Origin: JAVEDQ01 sp035468175
GTDB lineage: Bacteria > Actinomycetota > Actinomycetes > Frankiales > Frankiaceae
Reading direction: 5' to 3'
Assembly: GCA_035468175.1 (NCBI GenBank)
Contig: DATITC010000205.1
Coordinates: 1-28,188 of the forward strand
Length of the DNA: 28,188 bases
This document shows positions 10,458 to 16,871 of this stretch, in pieces; position 1 is the first letter of the stretch, and each line of letters starts with the position of its first letter. The translations under genes and the position numbers were made by a program. The notes under the pieces are model-generated. The model was not told the origin of the DNA, made no database searches, and worked only from the letters and a program-made list of their open reading frames with translations.

Positions 10458-10484
10458 ACCCGTCGGCGTCTGAACTCGACGTCT
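10440..10484 (+). repeat. 16-bp tandem repeat carrying the DUF475 stop codon
   Basis: Two perfect copies of GAACCCGTCGGCGTCT at 10440-10455 and 10456-10471, then a shortened third copy at 10472-10484. The gene's TGA (10455-10457) spans the first junction, and the next junction recreates TGA at 10471-10473 in another frame. Confidence 0.9.
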
Positions 10485-10512
10485 TCGCCCGGTTCAGCGT
10501 CCAGGGTTCAGA
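10453..10512 (+). terminator. Candidate terminator hairpin at the DUF475 3' end
   Basis: TCTGAACCC (10453-10461) and GGGTTCAGA (10504-10512) form a perfect 9-bp outer stem starting on the stop codon. A nested 6-bp stem CTGAAC/GTTCAG lies at 10470-10475 and 10492-10497. TTTCGTT follows, a partial U-tract. The left arms come from the tandem repeat. Confidence 0.5.
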
Positions 10513-10613
10513 TTTCGTTCACATCAATCCGACTCGCGGACGGCTACCAGTCCGTTAGCGTCCGTTCGGTGGAGTCAGATCATCCCCAGATCGCTCCCCG
10601 ACCCGGAGGCCTG

Positions 10614-11813
10614 ATGCGTCACTTCGCCTTCCTCGACGACGCCCGCCGAGCCGAGCTGTTCCATCGCCTTCCCGAGTACATCGCCCCGGAAGGCGAACGG
10701 TTGCAGGTCGCGACCGCCCTCGGCGCAACCCTCTACTCGCCAGGGACCCGTGTCGATCTCGCCGCCGACGCTCGTCGCCAGGGGCGGGCCGGCGTGATGA
10801 GCATGGTGTTCTGCCTCGAGGACGCTGTCGCCGACGACGAGGTGGACGGGGCCGAGCAGAACGTCATCGCGGCGCTGATGGCGCTGTCCAACGTTCCTCG
10901 TGGCGAGCTGCCGATGATCTTCGTCCGGGTGCGGGACGAGCCTCAGCTGACCCGGATCGTGCGGACGCTGGGGGAACGGGCAGGCGCCCTCGCGGGCTTC
11001 GTGCTGCCTAAATTCGGCGACGAGACCGGAGCGGCCCAGCTCGAGGCGGTGGAGGCGGCCTCCGAGCAGCTCGGCCGGCGGCTCTGGGCGATGCCGGTGC
11101 TGGAGACGCCGGAGATCATCTACCGGGAGTCCCGGGTCGACGCCCTGCTCGCGATCCGGCGGCTGCTCGACAAACACGTCGACAACGTGCTCGCGGTGCG
11201 GATCGGCGCCACCGACCTGTGCGGCCTGTTCGGGCTCCGCCGCGACCGTGACCTCACCATCTACGACCTCTCGGTGGTGCGCGAATGCATCGGCGACATC
11301 GTCAACGTCTGCGGCCGGGACGGCAGCCACCTCATCACCGGCCCGGTCTGGGAGTACTTCTCCAGCCCCGAACGGCTCTGGGTCTCGCCGCTGCGCGTCA
11401 CCCCCTTCGAGCAGGCGCACGAGGGCCCGCTGCGCCAGCAGCTGATCTCGACCGACCTCGACCGCTTGATGCGCGAGGTCGTGCTGGACAAGGCCAACGG
11501 CTTGCTCGGCAAGACCGTCATCCATCCGAACCACGTCGCGGCGGTACACGCGTTGCTCGTGGTCACCCATGAGGAGTTCGTCGACGCCCGCACGGTGCTC
11601 GACGGGAACGCCGGCGGGGTGCGCCGCAGCGATTACGGCAACAAGATGAACGAGCTGCGCCCGCACCGCGCCTGGGCGGAGGTGGTTCTCCGGCGGGCGG
11701 CGGTGTTCGGAGTGCTGGCCGAGGGAGCGACCTTCGTGGACGTGCTGGCCGCGGCGCACGAGTTCGCCGGCGAGGCGCTGGACGGCGACACGCTGGTCAG
11801 GACCACGGGGTGA
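10614..11813 (+). CDS. HpcH/HpaI aldolase - citrate lyase-like C-C bond lyase of the Ter cluster
   Basis: TIM-barrel protein of the citrate-lyase-beta/HpcH superfamily, the type named C-C_Bond_Lyase and associated with TerD gene clusters; substrate unknown. The 399 residues include MVFCLEDAV (64-72), where the acidic residues match metal ligands in CitE-like enzymes, FVLPKFG (129-135), VRIGATDL (195-202) and GKTVIHPNH (299-307). ATG at 10614 is preceded by GGAGG (10605-10609) with a short 4-nt gap; GTG at 10569 is in frame but has no ribosome site, and family members start near MRHF. First gene of an operon whose next three starts overlap the preceding stop. Identification by family is secure; chemistry is not. 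Confidence 0.88.
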   Translation: MRHFAFLDDARRAELFHRLPEYIAPEGERLQVATALGATLYSPGTRVDLAADARRQGRAGVMSMVFCLEDAVADDEVDGAEQNVIAALMALSNVPRGELPMIFVRVRDEPQLTRIVRTLGERAGALAGFVLPKFGDETGAAQLEAVEAASEQLGRRLWAMPVLETPEIIYRESRVDALLAIRRLLDKHVDNVLAVRIGATDLCGLFGLRRDRDLTIYDLSVVRECIGDIVNVCGRDGSHLITGPVWEYFSSPERLWVSPLRVTPFEQAHEGPLRQQLISTDLDRLMREVVLDKANGLLGKTVIHPNHVAAVHALLVVTHEEFVDARTVLDGNAGGVRRSDYGNKMNELRPHRAWAEVVLRRAAVFGVLAEGATFVDVLAAAHEFAGEALDGDTLVRTTG

Positions 11814-13111
11814 GAGCGACGTCCGACGCGACCCACAGCGAGCCCGTGCACGTCCCGGCGAGCGAGCTCGGGTGGGTCGCCGAGCACCTCGGGCTGCGGC
11901 TCACGGTCACCGAGGACGTCCTCGGCGGCCGCCTCGACGGGATGGCCGGCCTGGCGCTGCGGCGCAACCCCCGCCGCGCCCACCTGCTGGTGAGCCGACT
12001 GCTCGGCAAGCACTTGCCCGTCGACCCGCACGAGGCACTCCACACGGGTGCCCTGCTGGCCGGCCGGCTCCCGGCCGACGTGCTCGCCGGTGAGCCCCTC
12101 GTCTTCGGCTTCGCCGAGACCGCGACTGCGCTCGGGCACAGTGTCGCCGCCGCGGTCCCCGGTGCCGTTTCCGTCTGCAGCACCCGCCGGTCCGGGGTCA
12201 GCGTCCTCACCTTCGAGGAGGAACACTCGCACGCGACCGCTCACCGCGTTCTCGCGCCGCTGGAGCTGATCTCCACTCCCCGGGCGGTGGTCCTCGTCGA
12301 CGACGAGCTCAGCACCGGCCGCACCGCGATCAACACCATCCGCGCGCTGCACGCGATCACGCCACGCCCCTCCTACACCGTCGCCGCGCTCCTCGACCTG
12401 AGGCCGGCGTCGGCGCGGGCCGCTTTCGCGGCGCTGTCCGAGGAGTTGGGCGTCCCGGTGCATGCGGTCTGCCTGCTCTCCGGGGAGCTCGAGGTGCCGG
12501 CGGATGCGGTGCACGCGGCGGCTCCGCTGGTGGCAAGCGGTGACCCGCCGATTCGGTCCTGCCGCGAGTACCCGGTCGAACGGGTCGAGGCGACCTGGCC
12601 GGCCGATCTACCGCTGGGGGGCCGTACCGGGTGGGGTCCCGAACTGGAGGAGTTGCTCAGCACCACGTTGAAGCCGCTGGCCGAGGCCGTGGCGTCGGAC
12701 CTCGCCACGCTGGCCCGCCCGGACGCCTCCCCACGGGTGGGACCGCGGCGCGTCCTGGTGCTCGGGACCGAAGAGTTGATGTACGTCCCGATGCGGCTGG
12801 CCGCCGCCCTGGCCGAACGGCTCGGGAGCGACGGCGAGGTCCGGACGCAGTCGACCACCCGCTCACCGGTGGTGCCGATCGACCGCGACGGCTACGCGGT
12901 CCGCTGCGCGCTCGCCTTCCCGGCCCCGGACGAGCCGGAACGGCAGAGCTTCGTCTACAACCTGTCGCCCGCGGGCGGCGGCGGATCCAGCTACGACGCC
13001 ATCATCGTCGTCTGCGACCCCCCGGCGTGCGAGGCCGACGCCGCCATGCTCGGCGCGCTCGCGGGCTGTGCGCCGGTGGTGCAGATCCAGTTGCCCGAGG
13101 TGCTCTGGTGA
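11810..13111 (+). CDS. Phosphoribosyltransferase-TRSP domain protein
   Basis: Predicted enzyme of the Ter-associated pathway, with an N-terminal phosphoribosyltransferase (PRTase_2-like) and a C-terminal TRSP domain. The PRPP-binding loop is clear: VVLVDDELSTGRT (160-172), with the two Asp and the Thr-Gly-Arg-Thr typical of type I PRTases. The name-giving TRSP residues are at 350-353 in STTRSPVVPI. It is expected to attach ribose-5-phosphate to a base-like substrate, supporting the proposal that the cluster makes a nucleoside-like compound (published prediction; not shown by sequence alone). The GTG start (11810) overlaps the upstream TGA as GTGA, indicating coupling. Length 433 residues. Confidence 0.88.
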   Translation: MRATSDATHSEPVHVPASELGWVAEHLGLRLTVTEDVLGGRLDGMAGLALRRNPRRAHLLVSRLLGKHLPVDPHEALHTGALLAGRLPADVLAGEPLVFGFAETATALGHSVAAAVPGAVSVCSTRRSGVSVLTFEEEHSHATAHRVLAPLELISTPRAVVLVDDELSTGRTAINTIRALHAITPRPSYTVAALLDLRPASARAAFAALSEELGVPVHAVCLLSGELEVPADAVHAAAPLVASGDPPIRSCREYPVERVEATWPADLPLGGRTGWGPELEELLSTTLKPLAEAVASDLATLARPDASPRVGPRRVLVLGTEELMYVPMRLAAALAERLGSDGEVRTQSTTRSPVVPIDRDGYAVRCALAFPAPDEPERQSFVYNLSPAGGGGSSYDAIIVVCDPPACEADAAMLGALAGCAPVVQIQLPEVLW

Positions 13112-14244
13112 GCCAGGCACCCGCGGCGCTGCTGATCCCCGCGACGCCCGACCGTGAGCCAGCGCTGGTCCCGCTCGGCTCCTACCCGCCCGACGACGTC
13201 ACGTTCCTGCTCAAAGACCTCGGGGACCTCGAGATCGAGCGGGGGACGGAGGAGCGCGAGGAACTGATCCAGACCGGCACCCACTACGCCGAGATGCTCC
13301 CGGTCGAGTACCAGCCGGCACCTGCCTACGTCGAGCTGTTCGAGCAGGCGCTGGCCCGTTCGGCCCGTCGGCTGGCGGTGGCCGTCGGCGTCGTGACCGA
13401 GCAGATCCTCGCCGAGAAGCGGGCACCCGTCCTGGTCTCGCTGGCGCGCGCCGGCACCCCGATCGGTGTCCTGCTCCGTCGCTGGGCACTGCGTTCCGGC
13501 CACGATCTACCGCACTACTCGGTCTCGATCGTCCGTGGCCGCGGGATCGACCAGGTCGCGATGCGCTGGCTGCTGCGGCGGTACCCGGCCGAGTCCCTGC
13601 AGTTCGTCGACGGCTGGACCGGCAAGGGCGCCATCACCCGTGAGCTGACCGAAGCGGTGCGCCCGCTGGGGCTCGACGACCGGTTGGCGGTGCTGGCCGA
13701 CCCCGGCGGTTGCGCCCCGATCTTCGGCACGCGGGACGACTTCCTCATCCCCAGCGCGTGCCTGAACTCGACGGTCAGTGGGCTCGTCAGCCGGACCGTG
13801 CTCCGCGACGACCTCATCGGCCCGGACGACTTCCACGGCGCCAAGTACTACCGGCACCTCGCCGCGGACGACCGGTCGCGGCGATACGTCGATGTGGTCA
13901 CCGCAGCCTTTGACGACGTGGCCGCCGAGGTGGCCGAGACCTGGCCGCAGGTGGCCACCGGGGACCGGGAGCCCACCTGGGCGGGCTGGCGGGCCGTCGA
14001 GCGGGTGGCAGCCGAGTACGGCATCGACGAGGTCAACCTCGTCAAGCCCGGCGTCGGGGAGACCACCCGGGTGCTCCTGCGCCGGGTGCCGGACCGCATC
14101 CTCGTCACCCCCGGCCGGGAGGACGACCTCGAGCACGTCCTGATGCTCGCCGCCGATCGCGGCGTGCCGGTGGAACTGCACGCTGGCCTCACCTACTCGT
14201 GCATGGGCCTCATCCGTCCGCGGACCGGACCGGTGGGGGAGTGA
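13108..14244 (+). CDS. StiP-type protein with C-terminal PELOTA RNA-binding domain
   Basis: Third gene of the Ter-associated operon, 378 residues. The N-terminal part (about 25-290) matches the family annotated cysteine protease StiP: SLARAGTPIGVLLRRW (111-126), SIVRGRGID (140-148) and FVDGWTGKGAI (166-176). The last motif resembles a phosphoribosyltransferase-like phosphate loop, so the protease label is doubtful. The C-terminal part (about 305-370) fits PELOTA_1, with LVKPGVGETTRVLLRRVPDR (311-330). A Cys lies at 365 (YSCMG). The start GTG overlaps the upstream TGA as GTGA. It probably works on the same product as its neighbours, possibly with RNA involvement (inference). Confidence 0.85.
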   Translation: MSQAPAALLIPATPDREPALVPLGSYPPDDVTFLLKDLGDLEIERGTEEREELIQTGTHYAEMLPVEYQPAPAYVELFEQALARSARRLAVAVGVVTEQILAEKRAPVLVSLARAGTPIGVLLRRWALRSGHDLPHYSVSIVRGRGIDQVAMRWLLRRYPAESLQFVDGWTGKGAITRELTEAVRPLGLDDRLAVLADPGGCAPIFGTRDDFLIPSACLNSTVSGLVSRTVLRDDLIGPDDFHGAKYYRHLAADDRSRRYVDVVTAAFDDVAAEVAETWPQVATGDREPTWAGWRAVERVAAEYGIDEVNLVKPGVGETTRVLLRRVPDRILVTPGREDDLEHVLMLAADRGVPVELHAGLTYSCMGLIRPRTGPVGE

Positions 14245-15104
14245 GCGACCTACTACCGCTCGACCCACTACCGCTCGATCGGATGCCAGGTGGACGATGG
14301 CTGGTCGCCTGCGACCTGGACCAGACGCTGATCTACAGCCGCGGCGCGTTCCGGCTGCCCGAGGGAACCCCGGAGCCGGCCCTGCAGGTCGCGGAGATCT
14401 ACGGGGGAGGCGCGTCGAGCTTCCTCACCGCTCGCGCGGCTCGCCTGCTCACCCAGGTGGCGGCCCGGGCCGAGCTGGTGCCGGTGACGACGCGAACGCT
14501 CGAGCAGTACCGCCGCATCGACCTGGGTGTCCGCTGCCGCTACGCGGTGACGGCGAACGGCGGGTCGTTGTTGATCGACGGCGAACCCGACGCGACGTGG
14601 GAGGCGACGGTCCGGCGGCGGCTGGCCGACTCGGGGCGTCCGCTGGACGAAGTGCTCGGCCTCGCGGAGCGATGGGCGGACCCCGCCTGGGTGCGCACGC
14701 TGCGCGTCGCCGACGACTTCTTCGTCTACCTCGTCGCGCACGAGCGGGACCTGATCCCCGATCTCACCGACCTCGAAGCCGAACTGGTGGCCGACGGGTG
14801 GACGCTCTCGGTGCAGGGGCGAAAGGTCTACCTGGTCCCGGCTGCTCTCACCAAGCAGGCGGCGCTCGCCGAGGTGGCCGCCCGCTGCGGGCCGTCCGCC
14901 GTGGCCGCCGCCGGGGACTCCCTGCTCGACGCCGGGATGCTCGAGGCCGTCGACGCCGCCGTCCGCCCGGCGCACGGGGAGCTGCACGACGCCCGGTGGA
15001 CCCGCCCGCACGTGCGCGTGACGGAGCGCTCGGGGCTGCTCGGGGGAGAGCAGGTCGTCGAGACGCTGCTGGCTGTCGCGGGAGTCACCGTTCCGGCAGG
15101 TTGA
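14241..15104 (+). CDS. HAD-superfamily phosphatase of the Ter cluster
   Basis: Haloacid-dehalogenase fold hydrolase, 287 residues. All four motifs are visible: I, ACDLDQTLIYS with Asp25 and Asp27; II, VTTRT (82-86); III, Lys205 in LTKQAALAE; IV, AAGDSLLDAGML with Asp226. A cap domain lies between motifs II and III (about 95-195), as in the Cof/sucrose-phosphatase type. It likely removes a phosphate from the pathway's (nucleotide-like) product (inference). The GTG start overlaps the StiP/PELOTA stop as GTGA; ATG at 14283 is a later alternative. The first 14 residues hold a duplicated stretch, LLPLDPLPLD, from a 15-bp repeat. Confidence 0.87.
   Translation: MSDLLPLDPLPLDRMPGGRWLVACDLDQTLIYSRGAFRLPEGTPEPALQVAEIYGGGASSFLTARAARLLTQVAARAELVPVTTRTLEQYRRIDLGVRCRYAVTANGGSLLIDGEPDATWEATVRRRLADSGRPLDEVLGLAERWADPAWVRTLRVADDFFVYLVAHERDLIPDLTDLEAELVADGWTLSVQGRKVYLVPAALTKQAALAEVAARCGPSAVAAAGDSLLDAGMLEAVDAAVRPAHGELHDARWTRPHVRVTERSGLLGGEQVVETLLAVAGVTVPAG
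14252..14278 (+). repeat. 15-bp-period direct repeat at the HAD gene 5' end
   Basis: ACTACCGCTCGA occurs at 14252-14263 and 14267-14278. It duplicates LPLD in the N-terminus just after the overlap with the upstream stop codon. Confidence 0.8.
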
Positions 15105-15135
15105 GGTTCCCCGCTTCCCGGGCAGATAGAGCGCA

Positions 15136-15615
15136 ATGGACACGGCCCGGCTCGAGCTGCCGGCCACGCCGGCGGCAGCCAGCGTGGCCCGGCTCTTCGT
15201 GCGCTGCCTCTGCGAGGAGTGGGCGGTCGCCGAGGTCGCGGACGTCGCGGAGCTTCTGTCCAGCGAACTCGTCACCAACGCCGTGATCCACGCCCGCTCG
15301 GCCATCGAACTCGAAGCGGCGCGGACGCACTCGTGCCTGCGGGTCGACGTGCGCGACGTGGGACCCGGGTCGGTCACGGCCGCGCCCACGGCGCTGCCGA
15401 CGCCGTCCGAAGCGGAGGGCGGTCGTGGTCTCGCGATCGTCGCGAGCCTTGCGGACACCTGGGGAGTTGACGACACCGGGCGCGGCAAGTCGGTCTGGTT
15501 CACCCTGGCCATCCCCGACGGGGACGAAGCGGCGGCGGCGGGAACCCGGCGCGGGCTGGTGAGCGAGCAGGTCGCGAGACGCCCCGTCGAGCCCAGCGTC
15601 CCCTCTGACGCCTGA
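15136..15615 (+). CDS. Anti-sigma-factor-like HATPase_c_2 protein
   Basis: Small GHKL-fold ATP-binding protein of 159 residues, related to the SpoIIAB/RsbW serine kinases abundant in actinomycetes. N box ELVTNAVIHA (44-53), G1 box DVRDVGPGS (71-79) and G2 box EGGRGLAIVASLADTWG (94-110) are all present. Such proteins usually phosphorylate an anti-sigma antagonist or bind a sigma factor; the partner is not visible here. It starts 31 bp after the HAD gene in the same direction, so it may share the Ter operon transcript, but its upstream ribosome site is weak. The last ~30 residues are unstructured. A degenerate repeat carries its stop codon. Confidence 0.85.
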   Translation: MDTARLELPATPAAASVARLFVRCLCEEWAVAEVADVAELLSSELVTNAVIHARSAIELEAARTHSCLRVDVRDVGPGSVTAAPTALPTPSEAEGGRGLAIVASLADTWGVDDTGRGKSVWFTLAIPDGDEAAAAGTRRGLVSEQVARRPVEPSVPSDA

Positions 15616-15659
15616 AGCCCCCGACCTGCAGTAACGCCTGACCGTTGACCTGCGCCCGA
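15608..15659 (+). repeat. Degenerate ~26-bp repeat over the HATPase stop codon
   Basis: ACGCCTGA occurs at 15608-15615 (containing the stop) and at 15634-15641; GACCTGC recurs after each. Identity between units is only partial, so this is a weaker case than those at acs, glgP, DinB and DUF475. Confidence 0.45.
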
Positions 15660-15696
15660 TGTGAGACTTGATCCTGAGTCGGTCCGCACCTGACAT

Positions 15697-15725
15697 CGAC
15701 CTTCCCCTGGGGCTAAGGTTAGGTT
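15697..15725 (+). promoter_or_regulatory. Candidate efeU promoter
   Basis: TCGACC (15697-15702) matches the -35 consensus at four of six positions. A 17-bp spacer leads to TAGGTT (15720-15725), which fits TANNNT. The -10 lies inside the iron-box-like site. Weak by itself; the overlap supports it. Confidence 0.4.
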
Positions 15726-15732
15726 GCCTTTA
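15714..15732 (+). promoter_or_regulatory. IdeR/DtxR-like iron box upstream of efeU
   Basis: TAAGGTTAGGTTGCCTTTA matches the 19-bp consensus TTAGGTTAGGCTAACCTAA at 13 positions, with AGGTTAGG intact in the left half. It lies 61 bp before the efeU ATG and overlaps a possible -10. An iron-bound DtxR-family repressor blocking transcription when iron is plentiful is the expected role (inference). Confidence 0.6.
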
Positions 15733-15793
15733 CCCAGTTCCCGGACGGGTGCCTCGCGCCGCGGTGTGAGACGTGCGAGAAGGAGTCCGGCTG

Positions 15794-16696
15794 ATGTTCG
15801 CCAACTACCTGATCGGCCTGCGGGAAGGCCTCGAGGCCGCGCTGGTCGTCAGCATCCTGGTCGCCTACCTGATCAAGACCGGCCACGCCCGCAAGCTGCC
15901 TTCACTCTGGGGCGGGGTTGCGGCGGCGGTCGGTGTCAGCCTTCTTTTCGGTGCCCTGCTCACCTTCACCTCACGGCACCTCAGCTTCGAGGCGCAGGAG
16001 GGCTTCGGCGGCATCCTGTCCGTTGTGGCGGTCGGGTTCGTCACCTGGATGATCTTCTGGATGCGGCGGACGGCGCGGCACCTGTCCAAGGAGTTGCGCG
16101 GCCGGCTCGACGCCGCTCTCGCGATGGGCACCGGCGCCCTCGTACTCACGGCGTTCATCGCCGCCGGACGTGAAGGCCTGGAGACCTCGCTGTTCATCTG
16201 GTCCGCGGTACAGGCCACCGGCAAGAGCACGTCACCGGTGCTCGGCGCCGTGCTCGGCCTCGCCACGGCGGTGGTGCTGGGCTACCTGTTCTACAAGGGC
16301 GCCCTGCGGATCAACCTCGCAAAGTTCTTCACCTGGACCGGCGCCGCGCTGATCGTCGTCGCGGCCGGCGTGCTCGCCTACGGGGTCCACGACCTCCAGG
16401 AAGCTGGTCTCCTGCCGGGCATCAACGCCCTGGCGTTCGACGTCTCCGGCGCCATCCCGCCGGACAGCTGGTACGGCACCCTGCTCAAGGGGACGGTCAA
16501 CTTCTCGCCGACGACGACGGTGCTGCAGGCCGTCGTGTGGGTCGCGTACATCGTCCCGGTCGGCATCCTGTTCTTCCTGCCGTCGCGCGCCGGCCGGCAG
16601 CCGGCACCGGCGCCGGTGTCCCGGGACGACGCGGTGCCCGCAGGCTCCCGCGAGAGCGGCACCGACGGGGGAAGCCCGGTTCCGTCGCGGTCCTGA
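15794..16696 (+). CDS. efeU: FTR1-family iron permease (EfeU-like)
   Basis: Integral membrane iron permease of the Ftr1/EfeU family, 300 residues with about seven hydrophobic segments. Both signature REGLE motifs are present, at 10-14 (GLREGLEAAL) and 126-130 (GREGLETSL); their Glu residues bind iron in the family. The C-terminal ~35 residues are a Pro/Ser/Gly-rich polar tail. ATG at 15794 follows AGAAGGAG (15777-15784) at 9-nt spacing; a GTG at 15773 is in frame but would put the ribosome site inside the gene. No EfeO or EfeB follows, since the next gene is acs, so it is a lone permease here. An iron-box-like site upstream suggests iron-dependent repression. Confidence 0.9.
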   Translation: MFANYLIGLREGLEAALVVSILVAYLIKTGHARKLPSLWGGVAAAVGVSLLFGALLTFTSRHLSFEAQEGFGGILSVVAVGFVTWMIFWMRRTARHLSKELRGRLDAALAMGTGALVLTAFIAAGREGLETSLFIWSAVQATGKSTSPVLGAVLGLATAVVLGYLFYKGALRINLAKFFTWTGAALIVVAAGVLAYGVHDLQEAGLLPGINALAFDVSGAIPPDSWYGTLLKGTVNFSPTTTVLQAVVWVAYIVPVGILFFLPSRAGRQPAPAPVSRDDAVPAGSRESGTDGGSPVPSRS

Positions 16697-16764
16697 ACCG
16701 AGGGTGGGTCAGCCCTGCTGAACTGAGCGGGCCGCTGAATGGGCACTCTGCTGAACTGGGCGAG
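16693..16764 (+). repeat. Degenerate ~16-17-bp repeat carrying stop codons after efeU
   Basis: CTGAA recurs at 16693, 16718, 16735 and 16751. The best copies are CTGCTGAACTGAGCG (16715-16729) and CTGCTGAACTGGGCG (16748-16762), 33 bp apart with a diverged unit between. The first CTGAA holds the efeU stop. Confidence 0.5.
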
Positions 16765-16786
16765 GACAAGGGGTTTGGCTGCCACG

Positions 16787-16827
16787 GGGGTGCGGGGGAA
16801 GATGATCCCCGCAGGCATCTGCACCCC
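16787..16827 (+). other. GC-rich hairpin in the efeU-acs spacer
   Basis: GCGGGG (16792-16797) and CCCCGC (16807-16812) form a 6-bp stem; GGGGT (16787-16791) and ACCCC (16823-16827) can extend it around a bulge. It may terminate efeU or structure the acs leader. No U-tract. Confidence 0.35.
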
Positions 16828-16871
16828 ACTCGTCGGGATCCTGGCGAGGCGATGATCCGAGGAGCCGCTGC

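Noticed and set aside
16697..16871. Riboswitch upstream of acs
   Set aside because: Only a simple GC hairpin and degenerate repeats are visible; no known riboswitch core.
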